Position numbers and translations under genes: made by a program. A model generated the notes under the pieces. That model saw only the letters and a list, made by a program, of their open reading frames with translations. It did not search any database and was not told the origin of the DNA. A DNA stretch of 47,396 nt from Calocera cornea HHB12733 (lineage: Eukaryota > Basidiomycota > Dacrymycetes > Dacrymycetales > Dacrymycetaceae), in the NCBI GenBank assembly GCA_001632435.1, contig KV424113.1, positions 1-47,396 of the forward strand, written 5' to 3'. Below, piece by piece: positions 32,600-42,004 of the stretch. Within the stretch, counting starts at the first letter, position 1, and every line of letters begins with the position of its first letter.

Positions 32600-33411
32600 C
32601 CGAGCCTCCGCTCCACCGCCGGGCTGCTCACACGGCGGCGCCCGCTCTTCCCCCTCGTTGCCCGGCCGGATTGTGAGCGCCTCGAGCCGCGCTGGGGCGG
32701 TCGGGAAGGGAGCGGGGAGCGCGGAGGAGAGGATGATGCGCTGCGCTGCGCCGTCGACGGGTAGATGGTCTTGCTGGTCATTGTGGGGCTACACTGTCGG
32801 GGTAGGCGGGCCTGAGCGGGGCCTAAGCGCACGACAGGCAGCCATTTATGCTGCTCGAGCGGGGGCGAGGCTGCCCCGGGGCCTGAACGGCTGAGTAAGC
32901 ACTCCTCCCCCTCCCTTCTTGGCGAGCGTAGGGCGCTGCTGATCAAGTCGGAGGCGGCGGCTGGCCGTGCATTCGGTGTCCGCGTCGGCGGTAGGACACG
33001 TCGATGGATGTGTGGGTGGATGGGCTCGATTATGGAGGAGGAGAGGGGAGGAGGGGGAGGAGAAGGCGGAGGCAGGCCTGGGAGGCACGGGGCGCGACCC
33101 TTTTTTCCCGTTGTTCTCCCTCTCCCTTCGAAGTGGGTGCAATTCCCAGCGCGCCCTATCATAGTCCTCCTCCGCTTCCCGGCCCACCTGCAATAGCCGC
33201 ACGGACACCGACCAGCGTAACCGCCGCCCCGGAGCGACGAACCGCCGAAGCTGCCGGAGCAGATCCCCAACCGACCGACTTGCCCTTGGCACTCGCGACA
33301 ATTGGACGTGTGGGAGCTATATCGGAGTAGGAAGACCGAGGGAGCGGCCCGTGCTCGATGCGCACACGCACTCGCGTTGCTGCAGCAGCACCCCACACAT
33401 AGCCGCGCACA
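32600..33411. other. GC-rich region between gene H and PTC7
   Basis: Long overlapping open frames on several strands reflect base composition. The region probably contains the 5' part of H and the divergent PTC7 promoter. No motif is recognised. Confidence 0.4.
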
Positions 33412-35489
33412 ATGCCGGCCCCGCTGCTTCCCCTCGCAGGGCGAATACCGGCCTGGCCCTCACCGCGCACGACCCCCCGCGCCTGGTCCCCCCCTGCCCC
33501 AGCGCGGCTCCGCTCCTTCCTCCACACCCGCCGCTGTCTCTCCACCACCACCCCCAGCACCACCACCGCCAGCAGCACCACCACCACAAGCACCCTCCCG
33601 CGGCCCTACACCTTCCACATCGGCCTCGCCTTCTCGCGCAAGCCGCCCGACACCTCCCAGCCCGAGCACTACCGGCGCCAGCTCTCAAAGTCCTTCCCCG
33701 CCCGCTCGCCCAAGGGGCAGTGGCGCGACGCCGTGCTGGCCCGGTGGAGGGCGGGCGATCTGGGGAGGGAGCCGCTGAGCGGGGAGGCGTTCGGGCTGCC
33801 TCAGGAGGCCGATAGGGAACATGCGATGGGAGAGGACTTTGTCTTCGTCCAGCCTATGCGCGGGCAGTCGGTGCGCCTCTTTTCCCACCTTCCCACCTCC
33901 ACCTCCCTCTTTCCCCCTTGCCGCCCTCCCTCCCAGCACCCGCTAACCCCCACACCCAGGGCATAGCCCTCGGCATCGCCGACGGCGTCGGCGGCTGGTC
34001 CGCGTCCGGCGTCGACCCCTCCCTCTTCTCCCAGAGCATGATGTACCACTCCTCCGTTGCGGCCGGGCAGGCCTGGGCGTTCCCGCCTGATGTGGACATG
34101 CCCTCCGACCCCGACTCCGACGCTGACGCCGGCACGGACGCCGGGAGCCCAGGGAAGAGGGAGGTGCTGCTGAAGGGCGAGGGGTGGGAGGCGCGCGAGG
34201 TGCTGGGGGCGACGCGGGCTGGGGAAGGGGGGGGACAGGCGGAGGCGGAGCAGGAGCAGGAGCAGGAGATCGGCCCGAGGGAGATCCTCCAGAGGGGGTA
34301 CGATGCCGTCCTTGCCGATGCGGACGTGGAGATGGGTGCGTCCCCCTTTCCCATTCGCATTCGCATTCGCATTCCCCTCCTCCTCCTCGTCCTCCTCCCA
34401 CTTCCCTTGCCCACTCCCGCTCCCGATCCCGATCGCCCCTCTGCACGTTCGATCCCTTCCCCGGCCCTCGCCTCCGCTCGAGCCCGACTTCCGACTCACT
34501 AACGCCCCCTCCCCCAGGAGCGTCCACCGCCTGCGTCCTCACACTCAACGCGAAGACTGGCAAGCTGCGCGCGGCGAACCTGGGCGACTCGGGCTTCCTA
34601 GTCCTGCGCGGGCCGAGCATCCAGCATATCCAGCGGGCGCAGACGCACTACTTCAATTGCCCCAAGTGAGTCGAGTTGCCTTCCCTCTTCTCATTTCGTC
34701 CCATCGTCACCCCCCCACGTGCCCCTCTTCTCGGCCCTTCCGCGCCCGACCGGCTGGAGCCGAGCCGCCAAGGCGGAATCGGTGCGAACATACCGGAATG
34801 GCATAGAATGCTGACACATGTGCGACAGGCAGCTGTCAAAGTACCCCAAGCAGGCGTTCAAGAAGGTCTCCACGCTGAAGCTCGACAGCCCGGCCGATGC
34901 GGACGAGTGGGAGTGCACGCTCCGCCACGGCGATGTCGTCCTGCTCTATGTACGCACGCCTCTTTGTGTCCAGCGCTGGGTGTGCTGACCGGTCGGTGCG
35001 GCTGTGCGGCGTTGTGCGGCAGACGGACGGCATGTCGGACAACATATTCGCCTCGCACATGCTCGAGCTCTCCCTCCTCGCCCAGTCGCACGCCTCCGGC
35101 TCCCGCCCGCCCTCCACAACCGGCCCCGCGGCGGGGGACGAAGCCTCGCTCCCCTCCTCCCCGCTCGACGAGGAAGAAGCGGCGGCGGAGACGGTGCAGG
35201 CGCGGCAGCTCGCGCGGATGTGCGTCGAGCACGCCAGGAAGGCCATGGTCGATGTGGGCGTGCTGACGCCTTTTGAACGTGCGTCTGTCCCGGAGGACAG
35301 GCCTTGTGGGATCGGCGCTGATTGGGATCGGTAGTGTCCGCGAAGAGCGAGGGCGGGTGGGAGTGGTGGGACTGGATTGGGGGCAAAATCGATGAGTGCG
35401 TCATATCCCCCTCCATCACCTACCTTGCCATTACTGACGCGATGCGCAGCGTGACCGTCATCGCGGTAGTGGTCACGGAGGGGATGTAG
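33412..35489 (+). CDS. PTC7: mitochondrial PP2C-type protein phosphatase Ptc7
   Basis: Seven exons (33412-33870, 33960-34335, 34518-34665, 34829-34949, 35023-35278, 35335-35395, 35450-35489) join to 486 aa. The N-terminus is Arg/Ser/Pro/Thr-rich and free of acids, like a mitochondrial targeting sequence. The PP2C signatures of the Ptc7 subfamily follow: IADGVGGW with metal-binding Asp161, GASTACVLTL, NLGDSGFLVLR, and TDGMSDNI. The last exon ends DVTVIAVVVTEGM, the expected terminal strand. Family members are Mg/Mn-dependent Ser/Thr phosphatases of the mitochondrion; yeast Ptc7 acts on the coenzyme Q pathway. An acidic, low-complexity insert separates GVGGW from GASTA. Introns 2 and 3 are unusually long and pyrimidine-rich for this region. 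It converges on the next gene. Confidence 0.9.
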
Positions 35490-35697
35490 TCTGACCATGG
35501 ATCAGACATGGAGCGGCGGGAGATGGCGATGAGAAGAGCGGCGAGGAGATTGGATCTTACTTATCACGTATCATATCGTCACGACGCAATGCATTACCCT
35601 AATTCCGCTGTTGCTAATAAACGCGTCTACACGCCCTTCCCCTCCGGCGTCTGCTGCCAAGCGCAACGCTCACTTCTTTCCCTCATCGGGAGGCGCC

Positions 35698-37484
35698 TTA
35701 CTTAGCCTTGCCCTGCTCCACAGGGGCAGCGACGACCCGGGCCTCCCTCTGCTGCCCGAGGACTTTCCCCCGAACCCTCCTCCAAACCTCCCACACCTCC
35801 CGCCTCTCCCCCTCCAGGCCCTCCCACTCGCCCGCCACCTGCGCAGGGCCCGCCCGCCCCGCCTGCCCCGGCGCAGCACCGGGCACCGCACCAGGCACCG
35901 TCCCGCCGAGGGACTCCTCGCCTCCGACCCAGGCCATGCCGCGCTCTGCACAGTCGTACGCGCGGGCGAACTCACCCTTCCTCTCGTACAGGATCGCCGA
36001 CAGCGCATAGGCGTGCGCGGCTGCTCTGCGCGAGTCGCGCAGCAGCCGGCGGGCGGGCGGCTGCAGCGTCACGGACTTGGCGAAGGGGGCGTCGAGCGGC
36101 AGGCCCGGGGTGGGCGGGGGCGGGAGGGGCGAGGCGGGGAAATCGGGGTGCGCGAGCGGGACGCCCTGCAGGCGGGAGACGACTGCTTCGGCCGTGTAGG
36201 CTGCGGAGAGGAGGTCCGCCAGCGCCGGTGCGTGGTTCAACCCCGGGGAGAGGGAGTACAGCACCTCTGCGCGGTGGAGGGTGAGCAGCGCGCCCGCATG
36301 CGCGAGCACAAGCCCGTGCAGCGTCTTGGCTGGCGGGTCTCCAGCGGGCGGGGAGGCCAGGTCGGGCAGAGCGGGGGCGAGGAGCGCCAGAGCGGAGGAC
36401 TGGAGCGCTAGGGCGGGCGCGGGGCGGGAGGAGGAGGAGTACGCGGCGGAGAGGGCCACGAGCGCCTGGGCGGTGGCGAGCTGCTCCAGGGCCACCAGCT
36501 GGAGGATTTGGCGGGGTGGGCGTGCGGGTACGGGGGCCCGTCCACATCGATGAGCGGCGGGAGATCCAGCGGCGTATCGACCGCTGCGTGTTCCACCGGC
36601 AAGGGCAGCTTCTCCCCCGCCGCCGTCCTCACAGCCCAGACCCACCACCCCTCGCCGCCCTCCCCCAGCCGGCGACACACATCGCCAACCTTCGCGCCCG
36701 CCCTAGCCGCCTCCGCCGCCCTCCCCTCGCTCGCCAATTCCTGCACGAGCTCGACCCACCGCTCCCTCGCATCGAGCACGAACCGGCGGCCGCCGATCAT
36801 CTCCAGCAGCTCGGCGTAGCGCGCGAGCAGGTCCTGCGCCGCGTCCGAGTGGGGAAACTCGCCCAGCTGCTTGGTGCGCGATGCCGCCTGGCCCAGCGCG
36901 GCGGCGAGGAAGGCACGGGCGTAGGCCCACTCGCGCGCGGGGACGCCGAACCCGAACATGTCCACGTCGCCCTTTGGGTCTGTGAAGAGCTCTGGCGGGC
37001 CGATCCCCCAGTGGGTGGCCATCCACGCTGCGCGGACGAGGTGCCTGCCGGACCATCCGAGCCGGCTGTCGGTGCCCCCTCCCCTGTGCGGCTGCCCGCG
37101 CTTGCCCGTCCAGTGCTCGCGCTCGAGGGCGAACTCCCAGTCCTCGCCGTGGGGCAGGTCGTCGCCGGGGAGGCAGGCGTGCTCGACGTAGTAGTGGGCG
37201 AGGCCGTACCCGCCGCCGACGAGGCCGCCCGCGAGTGTGCCTGCGATGAGGGCGCTGCGGAGGAAGCCGATGACGGTGCGGATGACGTAGAGCAGCGGGA
37301 CAGTGAAGTCACCGCCGTACGTCGGCGCTTGCGGGCTCGCGCCTTGGGGGCCGGAGGAGGGCGTGGGCGGGCGGGTGGCGAGGGATCGGACGGCAGCGTG
37401 CCGTGTGGCCGGTGGTCGGGAGGCGAGCAGCGGCCGGAGCGCTGTCCGGTGCAGTCGCACGAGTCGGAGTGGTATCGGCGGCAT
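35698..37484 (-). CDS. mitochondrial-type membrane protein with helical (TPR-like) repeats
   Basis: Exon 1 (37484-36546) and exon 2 (36498-35698) are joined by a 47-nt phase-0 intron; the product is 579 aa. The N-terminus (MPPIPLRLVRLHRTALRPLL) is basic and amphipathic, like a mitochondrial presequence. One hydrophobic segment follows (GFLRSALIAGTLAGGLVGGGYGL, about residues 70-95). The remainder is Ala/Leu-rich paired helices typical of TPR-like domains (REWAYARAFLAAALGQA, ARAYDCAERGMAW). A membrane-anchored TPR protein such as the yeast i-AAA adaptor Mgr3 has this design, but the assignment is only by architecture. Tail-to-tail with PTC7, 208 bp apart. Confidence 0.7.
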
Positions 37485-37956
37485 GGTGCTGTTCGAGGTC
37501 ACCACTCGGCCTGAAAGCGTCTTGCAGGACACCGCGCCTCGCAGGAAACGCGCGCCCAAACTGCTGACAAAGACGGGTGCAGAGCAACTCTCCCTCCGCC
37601 CGGCTTTCCGCCGCCTTCCCACAAAGGCTCAGTGAACTGCTGCGTGGAAGCGCTCCCGCCGGTGTACGCGTCCCTTCATGTGCACCGGCACTGTCTGCTT
37701 CCGCACGCGGAATCCGAGCTCGACAGTCTCACCAGACACTGCTGACAAGCGCCAACATCCATATCGGTGCACAAGGAACACCATCCCTCCCTCAACAGAT
37801 CCCCCAACCGCCGAACCCTAGTAGCAGAAAACAGCTGGCCAATGCTTTCTGATCGCTCGCGAAACAATCCTCTATAACCGTTCGCTTCAGCATTCCGATA
37901 AGACGACAATGCCCCAGGCTCTGTAGACGGCGACCACAGTATCATCGATCGACCGG

Positions 37957-39045
37957 ATGAACCGAGGGGAGGGGGAGCCTTGCCAGAGACCATGGCTGGA
38001 TATCTCAGGTGCGCGTGCTGACTCTGGTACTTGGTTGACACCTACCGATGCCACCTCAGGTGTGGGTGTGCGGGCCGGTGTCTACGGCTCGGCAATCTTC
38101 GTCCTCTTCGTCGGCATCTACTGCCTGTATCTCACCACCCAATACCGCGATAGACGGCACACCTGGGCACGCAGGGCGCTCCGGAACCTCCCGCTACTCG
38201 CCCTGGGTCTGTGTCTGCACGCATACACCTTCTGGCATGCGCGTTACTACGGGCTCACGACGTACGACACGTCGGTGCACGTCAGCCTTACCTGGCTGAT
38301 CGACCTCACCGCGCTCCTCATCGCCTTCTCCAACTGGCTTCTCTCCCCTCTGGACCTCGAACCCGACACCATTGTCGTGGCCCAGCTTCTGCCCGCGACG
38401 ATGGTGCTCTTCAGCATGGGCTCGCTGGCGTCCAACCTGGCCGTGATCGCGCAGGGCAAGCGCACCTGGTCGTGCACGCACTACGGTTCCTCCGCGCCGT
38501 ACGTCACGCCCGTGGAGCTGGATCCCCGCCTCCTTCAGGGCTTCATCTTCACGTTCGACATCCTCATCGACCACCTCATGACGATCCTCGTCCCGCAAGT
38601 CGTGCACGTCACGCTCGGCGCGGCGCTCTCGGCCTGGGTCGAGCAAGACGGCTTCCACATCCCGAAGGAATGGTCGCAGAGGGACATGGTCGCCGATCCG
38701 CTCCGGACAGTAGCGAGGTCCAGCTTCAAGGTCATAGCAGTGGTGCAGATCGGCCTGCTGTTCCTCTGCACGTGGGCGACGAGGAACGTACGACGGGTCG
38801 GGTGGGCGCTGGCGTTCTGCGTGATGGTCTGCGGAGGCTTCATGGCCGCTCTCGTCTACTGGACGGAGACGGTCGTGGGCGGGATCGACAGACCGAAAGG
38901 AATCCCGTCAGAGGAGCTGTGGAGGCAGAGGCTTGCATTCAGTATCTTGGTCTTACCCGCTGTCATGATGATACCCCGGCTTTGGCTCATACCCTATATT
39001 CAGAGCGTTGTAGACGGCGTTGATAACGATAGAAAGGAGGAATGA
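37957..39045 (+). CDS. multi-pass membrane protein, about 8 helices
   Basis: A single open frame of 362 codons. Hydrophobic helices begin near residues 40 (AIFVLFVGIYCLYL), 75 (LPLLALGLCLHAYTFW), 105 (LTWLIDLTALLIAF), 145, 195, 270 (VIAVVQIGLLFL), 292 (WALAFCVMVCGGFMAALVYW) and 332 (FSILVLPAVMMIPRLWL). No fungal pheromone-receptor or transporter signature is recognised. The first 35 residues are polar; a short intron there cannot be excluded because GGTGCG and CCTCAG signals flank 38008-38060. Divergent from the mitochondrial-type gene and 147 bp upstream of UCH. Confidence 0.7.
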   Translation: MNRGEGEPCQRPWLDISGARADSGTWLTPTDATSGVGVRAGVYGSAIFVLFVGIYCLYLTTQYRDRRHTWARRALRNLPLLALGLCLHAYTFWHARYYGLTTYDTSVHVSLTWLIDLTALLIAFSNWLLSPLDLEPDTIVVAQLLPATMVLFSMGSLASNLAVIAQGKRTWSCTHYGSSAPYVTPVELDPRLLQGFIFTFDILIDHLMTILVPQVVHVTLGAALSAWVEQDGFHIPKEWSQRDMVADPLRTVARSSFKVIAVVQIGLLFLCTWATRNVRRVGWALAFCVMVCGGFMAALVYWTETVVGGIDRPKGIPSEELWRQRLAFSILVLPAVMMIPRLWLIPYIQSVVDGVDNDRKEE

Positions 39046-39192
39046 TAATTATTGCTCGGGGTGGGATATGCTGCGAAGACAGCCTGTATACTCCGATTAC
39101 CTCGATGGGCCGAGTGACTCACAGGTTCCAATCCCATACGATGACGCGTCGCGCACCTCTGTCGCAGACGCCCAACACCCCTCTCCAACACC

Positions 39193-40285
39193 ATGGCCCG
39201 CAAGCAGTTTGTTCCCCTCGAGTCCGATCCGCTCATCTTTACATCGCTGCTGCACAAGCTCGGGGGATCGGACAAGCTCTCCTTGGTCGATGTTCTGTCC
39301 TTGGACGATCCGGACCTGCTCGCCTTCATCCCCCGCCCGGTCCTGGGGCTCATCTTCATCTTCCCCGGCACAGAAGCGGCTCTCGCTAACATCGCTGCGC
39401 AGGAGTCGAAGTCGGCCCCATACACGGGCGCCGGCGAGGCCGAGGACATAGTCTGGTTCAGGCAAACGATCGGGAACGCCTGCGGGCTGTACGCCCTCCT
39501 CCATGTCGCGGCGAACGGGACAGCCCGAGAGTCATCTGTAAAAACCGCAGGACCCTGATAGCAGGGGTCCCTATGAGCGCTATAGATGCTATGGATACCT
39601 TTTTCGAGCACCATTTTGCCGTCTACAATGGTCCCTCTTTCTCCAAACATGTTCAGACATGTAGCCGACATATGTTTGGCACTTCTTCTGCATAAATATC
39701 ATAAAACTGGGAGTTTGTCCCAGTGCACAAAGTACAGGACACGATGCTATATAAAGGCAGGATTGCAATGGGTGCTAGGACCCCTATATAGGCTACATAG
39801 CCACAATAGACAAGGTTGTTTTTTACTGATGGTACATCCGTACGCGCTCCTCCCTGTTCCCGCTTCTTCTGCCCGCTACCCGCGATATTGATATCTCCCC
39901 AGAACCGGACTCTACGCTAGACAGGCTCTTCCACGAGGCCATACCCCTGGACCCGGAAGGTCGTGCACGCGTGCTCGAGTCTTCAACCGAGCTCGAGGCA
40001 GCCCATTCAGCCTCCGCTCAACAAGGACAATCCACGCCTCCACCGGCCGACGTGGAGACACCTTTCCACTATATCGCGTTCTCCAAGTCATACAAGTCCG
40101 GACACATGTACGAGCCGGCTGGATATGTGAAGGGGCCACGGGATCTCGGCTTGGTATGTGGTCACGACGAGGATTTACTCAGTGATAATGCGCGCAAGGT
40201 CTTGAAAGAGTATGTTGAGCGGGAAGGTGAAGGAATGGGAGACATATCTTGGGGATTCAACCTGATGGCATTGGTGTCAAACTAA
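39193..40285 (+). pseudogene. UCH-family ubiquitin hydrolase, interrupted and lacking catalytic Asp
   Basis: The first part encodes a standard UCH (peptidase C12) N-terminus: FVPLESDP, LLHKLG, DPDLLAFIPRPVLGLIFIFP and QTIGNACGLYALLH with the oxyanion Gln91 and nucleophile Cys97. The second part has PFHYIAF with the catalytic His and ends GFNLMALVSN. Two problems are visible. A 293-bp insertion (39536-39828) splits the frame after ARES and I found no splice pair of the right phase to remove it; without the insertion and one copy of the flanking AT the two halves share one frame. And the sequence YEPAGYVKGP stands where the family has YE-L-D-G, so the catalytic Asp is Ala. UCH enzymes cleave small adducts from ubiquitin; this copy is probably inactive. 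Confidence 0.75.
39536..39828. mobile_element. short inverted-repeat element inside the UCH gene
   Basis: Ends are imperfect inverted repeats (CTGTAAAAACC at the left; complement of the right end reads CAGTAAAAAACAACC) flanked by AT on both sides. Internal inverted blocks AGGGGTCC (about 39558) and GGACCCCT (about 39778) strengthen the symmetry. It is AT-richer than the surrounding gene and has no coding frame. It is a likely MITE; superfamily not assigned. Confidence 0.6.
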
Positions 40286-40625
40286 CTCAAGCTTCTCTGC
40301 AAGGTGGCAAATCAACGAATGAAAGTAATGTCAAATCGGTCTCCAAGCCGTCCTAGTCACCGTAGTTCGAGGTTTTGGATTTTGAACCGAAAGAAGAGCC
40401 ATCGCTGTACACCGCGTGATACGGCCTCGGTATATTCAGAGACAGCAACCGCTGAGTGCTGGGCATTGCCGGCGAAGAAGACGTGCCGGATTTGCTGATA
40501 GCGGCTGTGAGGAGGTTATTCAGGGCCGGTCAGCAATGAGAGCCGAAGGGTCTCGATTGGGGCGCCCCCTTCGCCACGGCTCTCCTGGCGCAACCGTTTG
40601 TCTGATCAACAGCTCACAGGACGAT

Positions 40626-41557
40626 ATGGCACCCCATGCAAACACCCTCGAACCGTGACTTGACGAGTGCAGTCGGTACTCGCAGCAGCTCAAACAGCTT
40701 GCTGAGCTCCTTAAGAATGAGAATGAGTTGAAGGGGTTATCGAGGGAGCTCAGCGATAACACGCTCTTCGCTGAGGCACGCGGTATACTGTGTCTGGCCG
40801 TATCGGAGTGCATGGAGCTGATGACATGCCAGAAAAGGTCAAAAGGCTTAGCAACAAGATCAAGCGCGACTTCGCTGCGAGTGCCCCGTTCCACGCCTCC
40901 GAATCTTCTGTCAACTCTCCTCCTCCGGACGTGATCGTACTCTCGGATGATGATGAAGAGGATGACGCCGGTATGAGAAGGAGCTCAACGACCTCTGAAC
41001 ATCAAGTTTGGACAGGTATGTCTAGTATCATACGGTATGGTCTGTACAGCATCTTAGAATTACAGCGAGACAAAAGTCGCTTGACAGCGACTCCATGTCT
41101 CCAAGTTTACCGGTATGAAATGTCTTGTCTCCTACTGAGACCGTATGATCATGTATGATTTCTTCATTCAACTTTGTTCCTTGTATCCAGCCTCTCTCAC
41201 GAAGCCATTCACAAGTGCCGGACTCCACTCGTGTCAGTCAGAATAACGATGCAGTTGGGCCAAGCAATGGCCGCTACACTCGACCACGTCACAGCGGAAA
41301 CTTTGTCGAGACCTTGCCCTTACTTTCGGTGACAGAGCTTCAACACCTTACTGAGTGGAAAACGAAACTCGGTGGGCAGCAGTTTGACTGGAGAAGGGCA
41401 CGGGCTTCAGTAAGCTGTGTACGGATGAGAGTCAAACTTATGCTAACGTATTCTCAAGGTTCCAATTCTTCGACGAATGACGCCGAAGGTTTGCCGTAGG
41501 GCATATAACAGCCGAAAAAATTCAGCAAGGGATCGCAATGAGCCATGGCCGTATTGA
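40626..41557 (+). pseudogene. third member of the F family (F3), premature TGA
   Basis: The ATG at 40626 is followed after ten codons by TGA (40656-40658), then the same frame continues as the family coiled coil (SQQLKQLAELLKNENELKG). The first intron ends GTGCATGGAG|CTGA, identical to the end of the corresponding F1 intron. Exon 2 encodes RLSNKIKRDFAA and the SUMO-interaction-like DVIVLSDDDEEDD. Later exons encode SNGRY, LPLLSVTELQHL, WRRARAS and finally LRRMTPKVCRRAYNS ending PWPY with a stop at 41555-41557. Everything after the TGA aligns with F1, so either the gene starts elsewhere (an unseen upstream exon) or this is a recent null. Confidence 0.6.
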
Positions 41558-41620
41558 CTGTGTGCCATCAGGGGAGATGAAGGTGGGTAAGACCTTGCGA
41601 GACCATCCAGGGTCCCCGAC

Positions 41621-41652
41621 ACGGAATACGGAATTCGAATTCCGTATTCCGT
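41621..41652. repeat. 32-bp perfect palindrome
   Basis: The arms 41621-41636 and 41637-41652 are exact complements without a spacer (centre GGAATTCGAATTCC), built of GGAATAC-type units. A partial third unit (ATTCCGT) follows. It marks the left edge of the unit carrying the finger/CHAT-like gene. Confidence 0.9.
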
Positions 41653-41674
41653 ATTCCGTGGTGGCTGTACCCCT

Positions 41675-41716
41675 TTGCTTCCGTCGTTTTTGCTTCCGGG
41701 TGGGGGTTTGCTTCCG
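41675..41716 (-). repeat. left array of the CGGAAGCA motif
   Basis: Three copies of TTGCTTCCG (41675-41683, 41690-41698, 41708-41716), i.e. CGGAAGCAA on the minus strand. This is the opposite orientation to the right array at 44875-45059. Confidence 0.85.
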
Positions 41717-42004
41717 CTAGGGTAGCACGTGCTATCACGTGCTGTAGCTTCTCCGCGAAGTGGTAGTAAAAGAATAAAGAATTCATTTCTCACCCATTTC
41801 TGCATCAATTTAAGAACTTTTTTAACCCCTACAAGGGCATGTTCAGGGCTATCTACAGGGTCATTTTCAGCGCCAATTTATGATTATTTTGCAAACTATT
41901 CTAGGAGCCTTTTTTCCGCCTATTGCGTTACCTAGCTAGCTTATGTTGGCGGGCTTTTCTGGGTTTTCTACACTATCACAGACAACAATGAACACAGCTA
42001 TCTA

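Noticed and set aside
38211..39023. Second plus-strand frame overlapping the multi-pass membrane gene
   Set aside because: Arg/His-rich frame without hydrophobic helices; the other frame gives eight clear helices.
39060..39150. tRNA-like T-loop sequence GGTTCCAATCCC
   Set aside because: No matching T stem, anticodon arm or D arm could be drawn around it.
5242..41557. Reassigned TGA codon
   Set aside because: TGAs interrupt the transposase, gene C and F3, but intact genes here (for example gene A and PTC7) need no recoding, and gene A itself ends at TGA.
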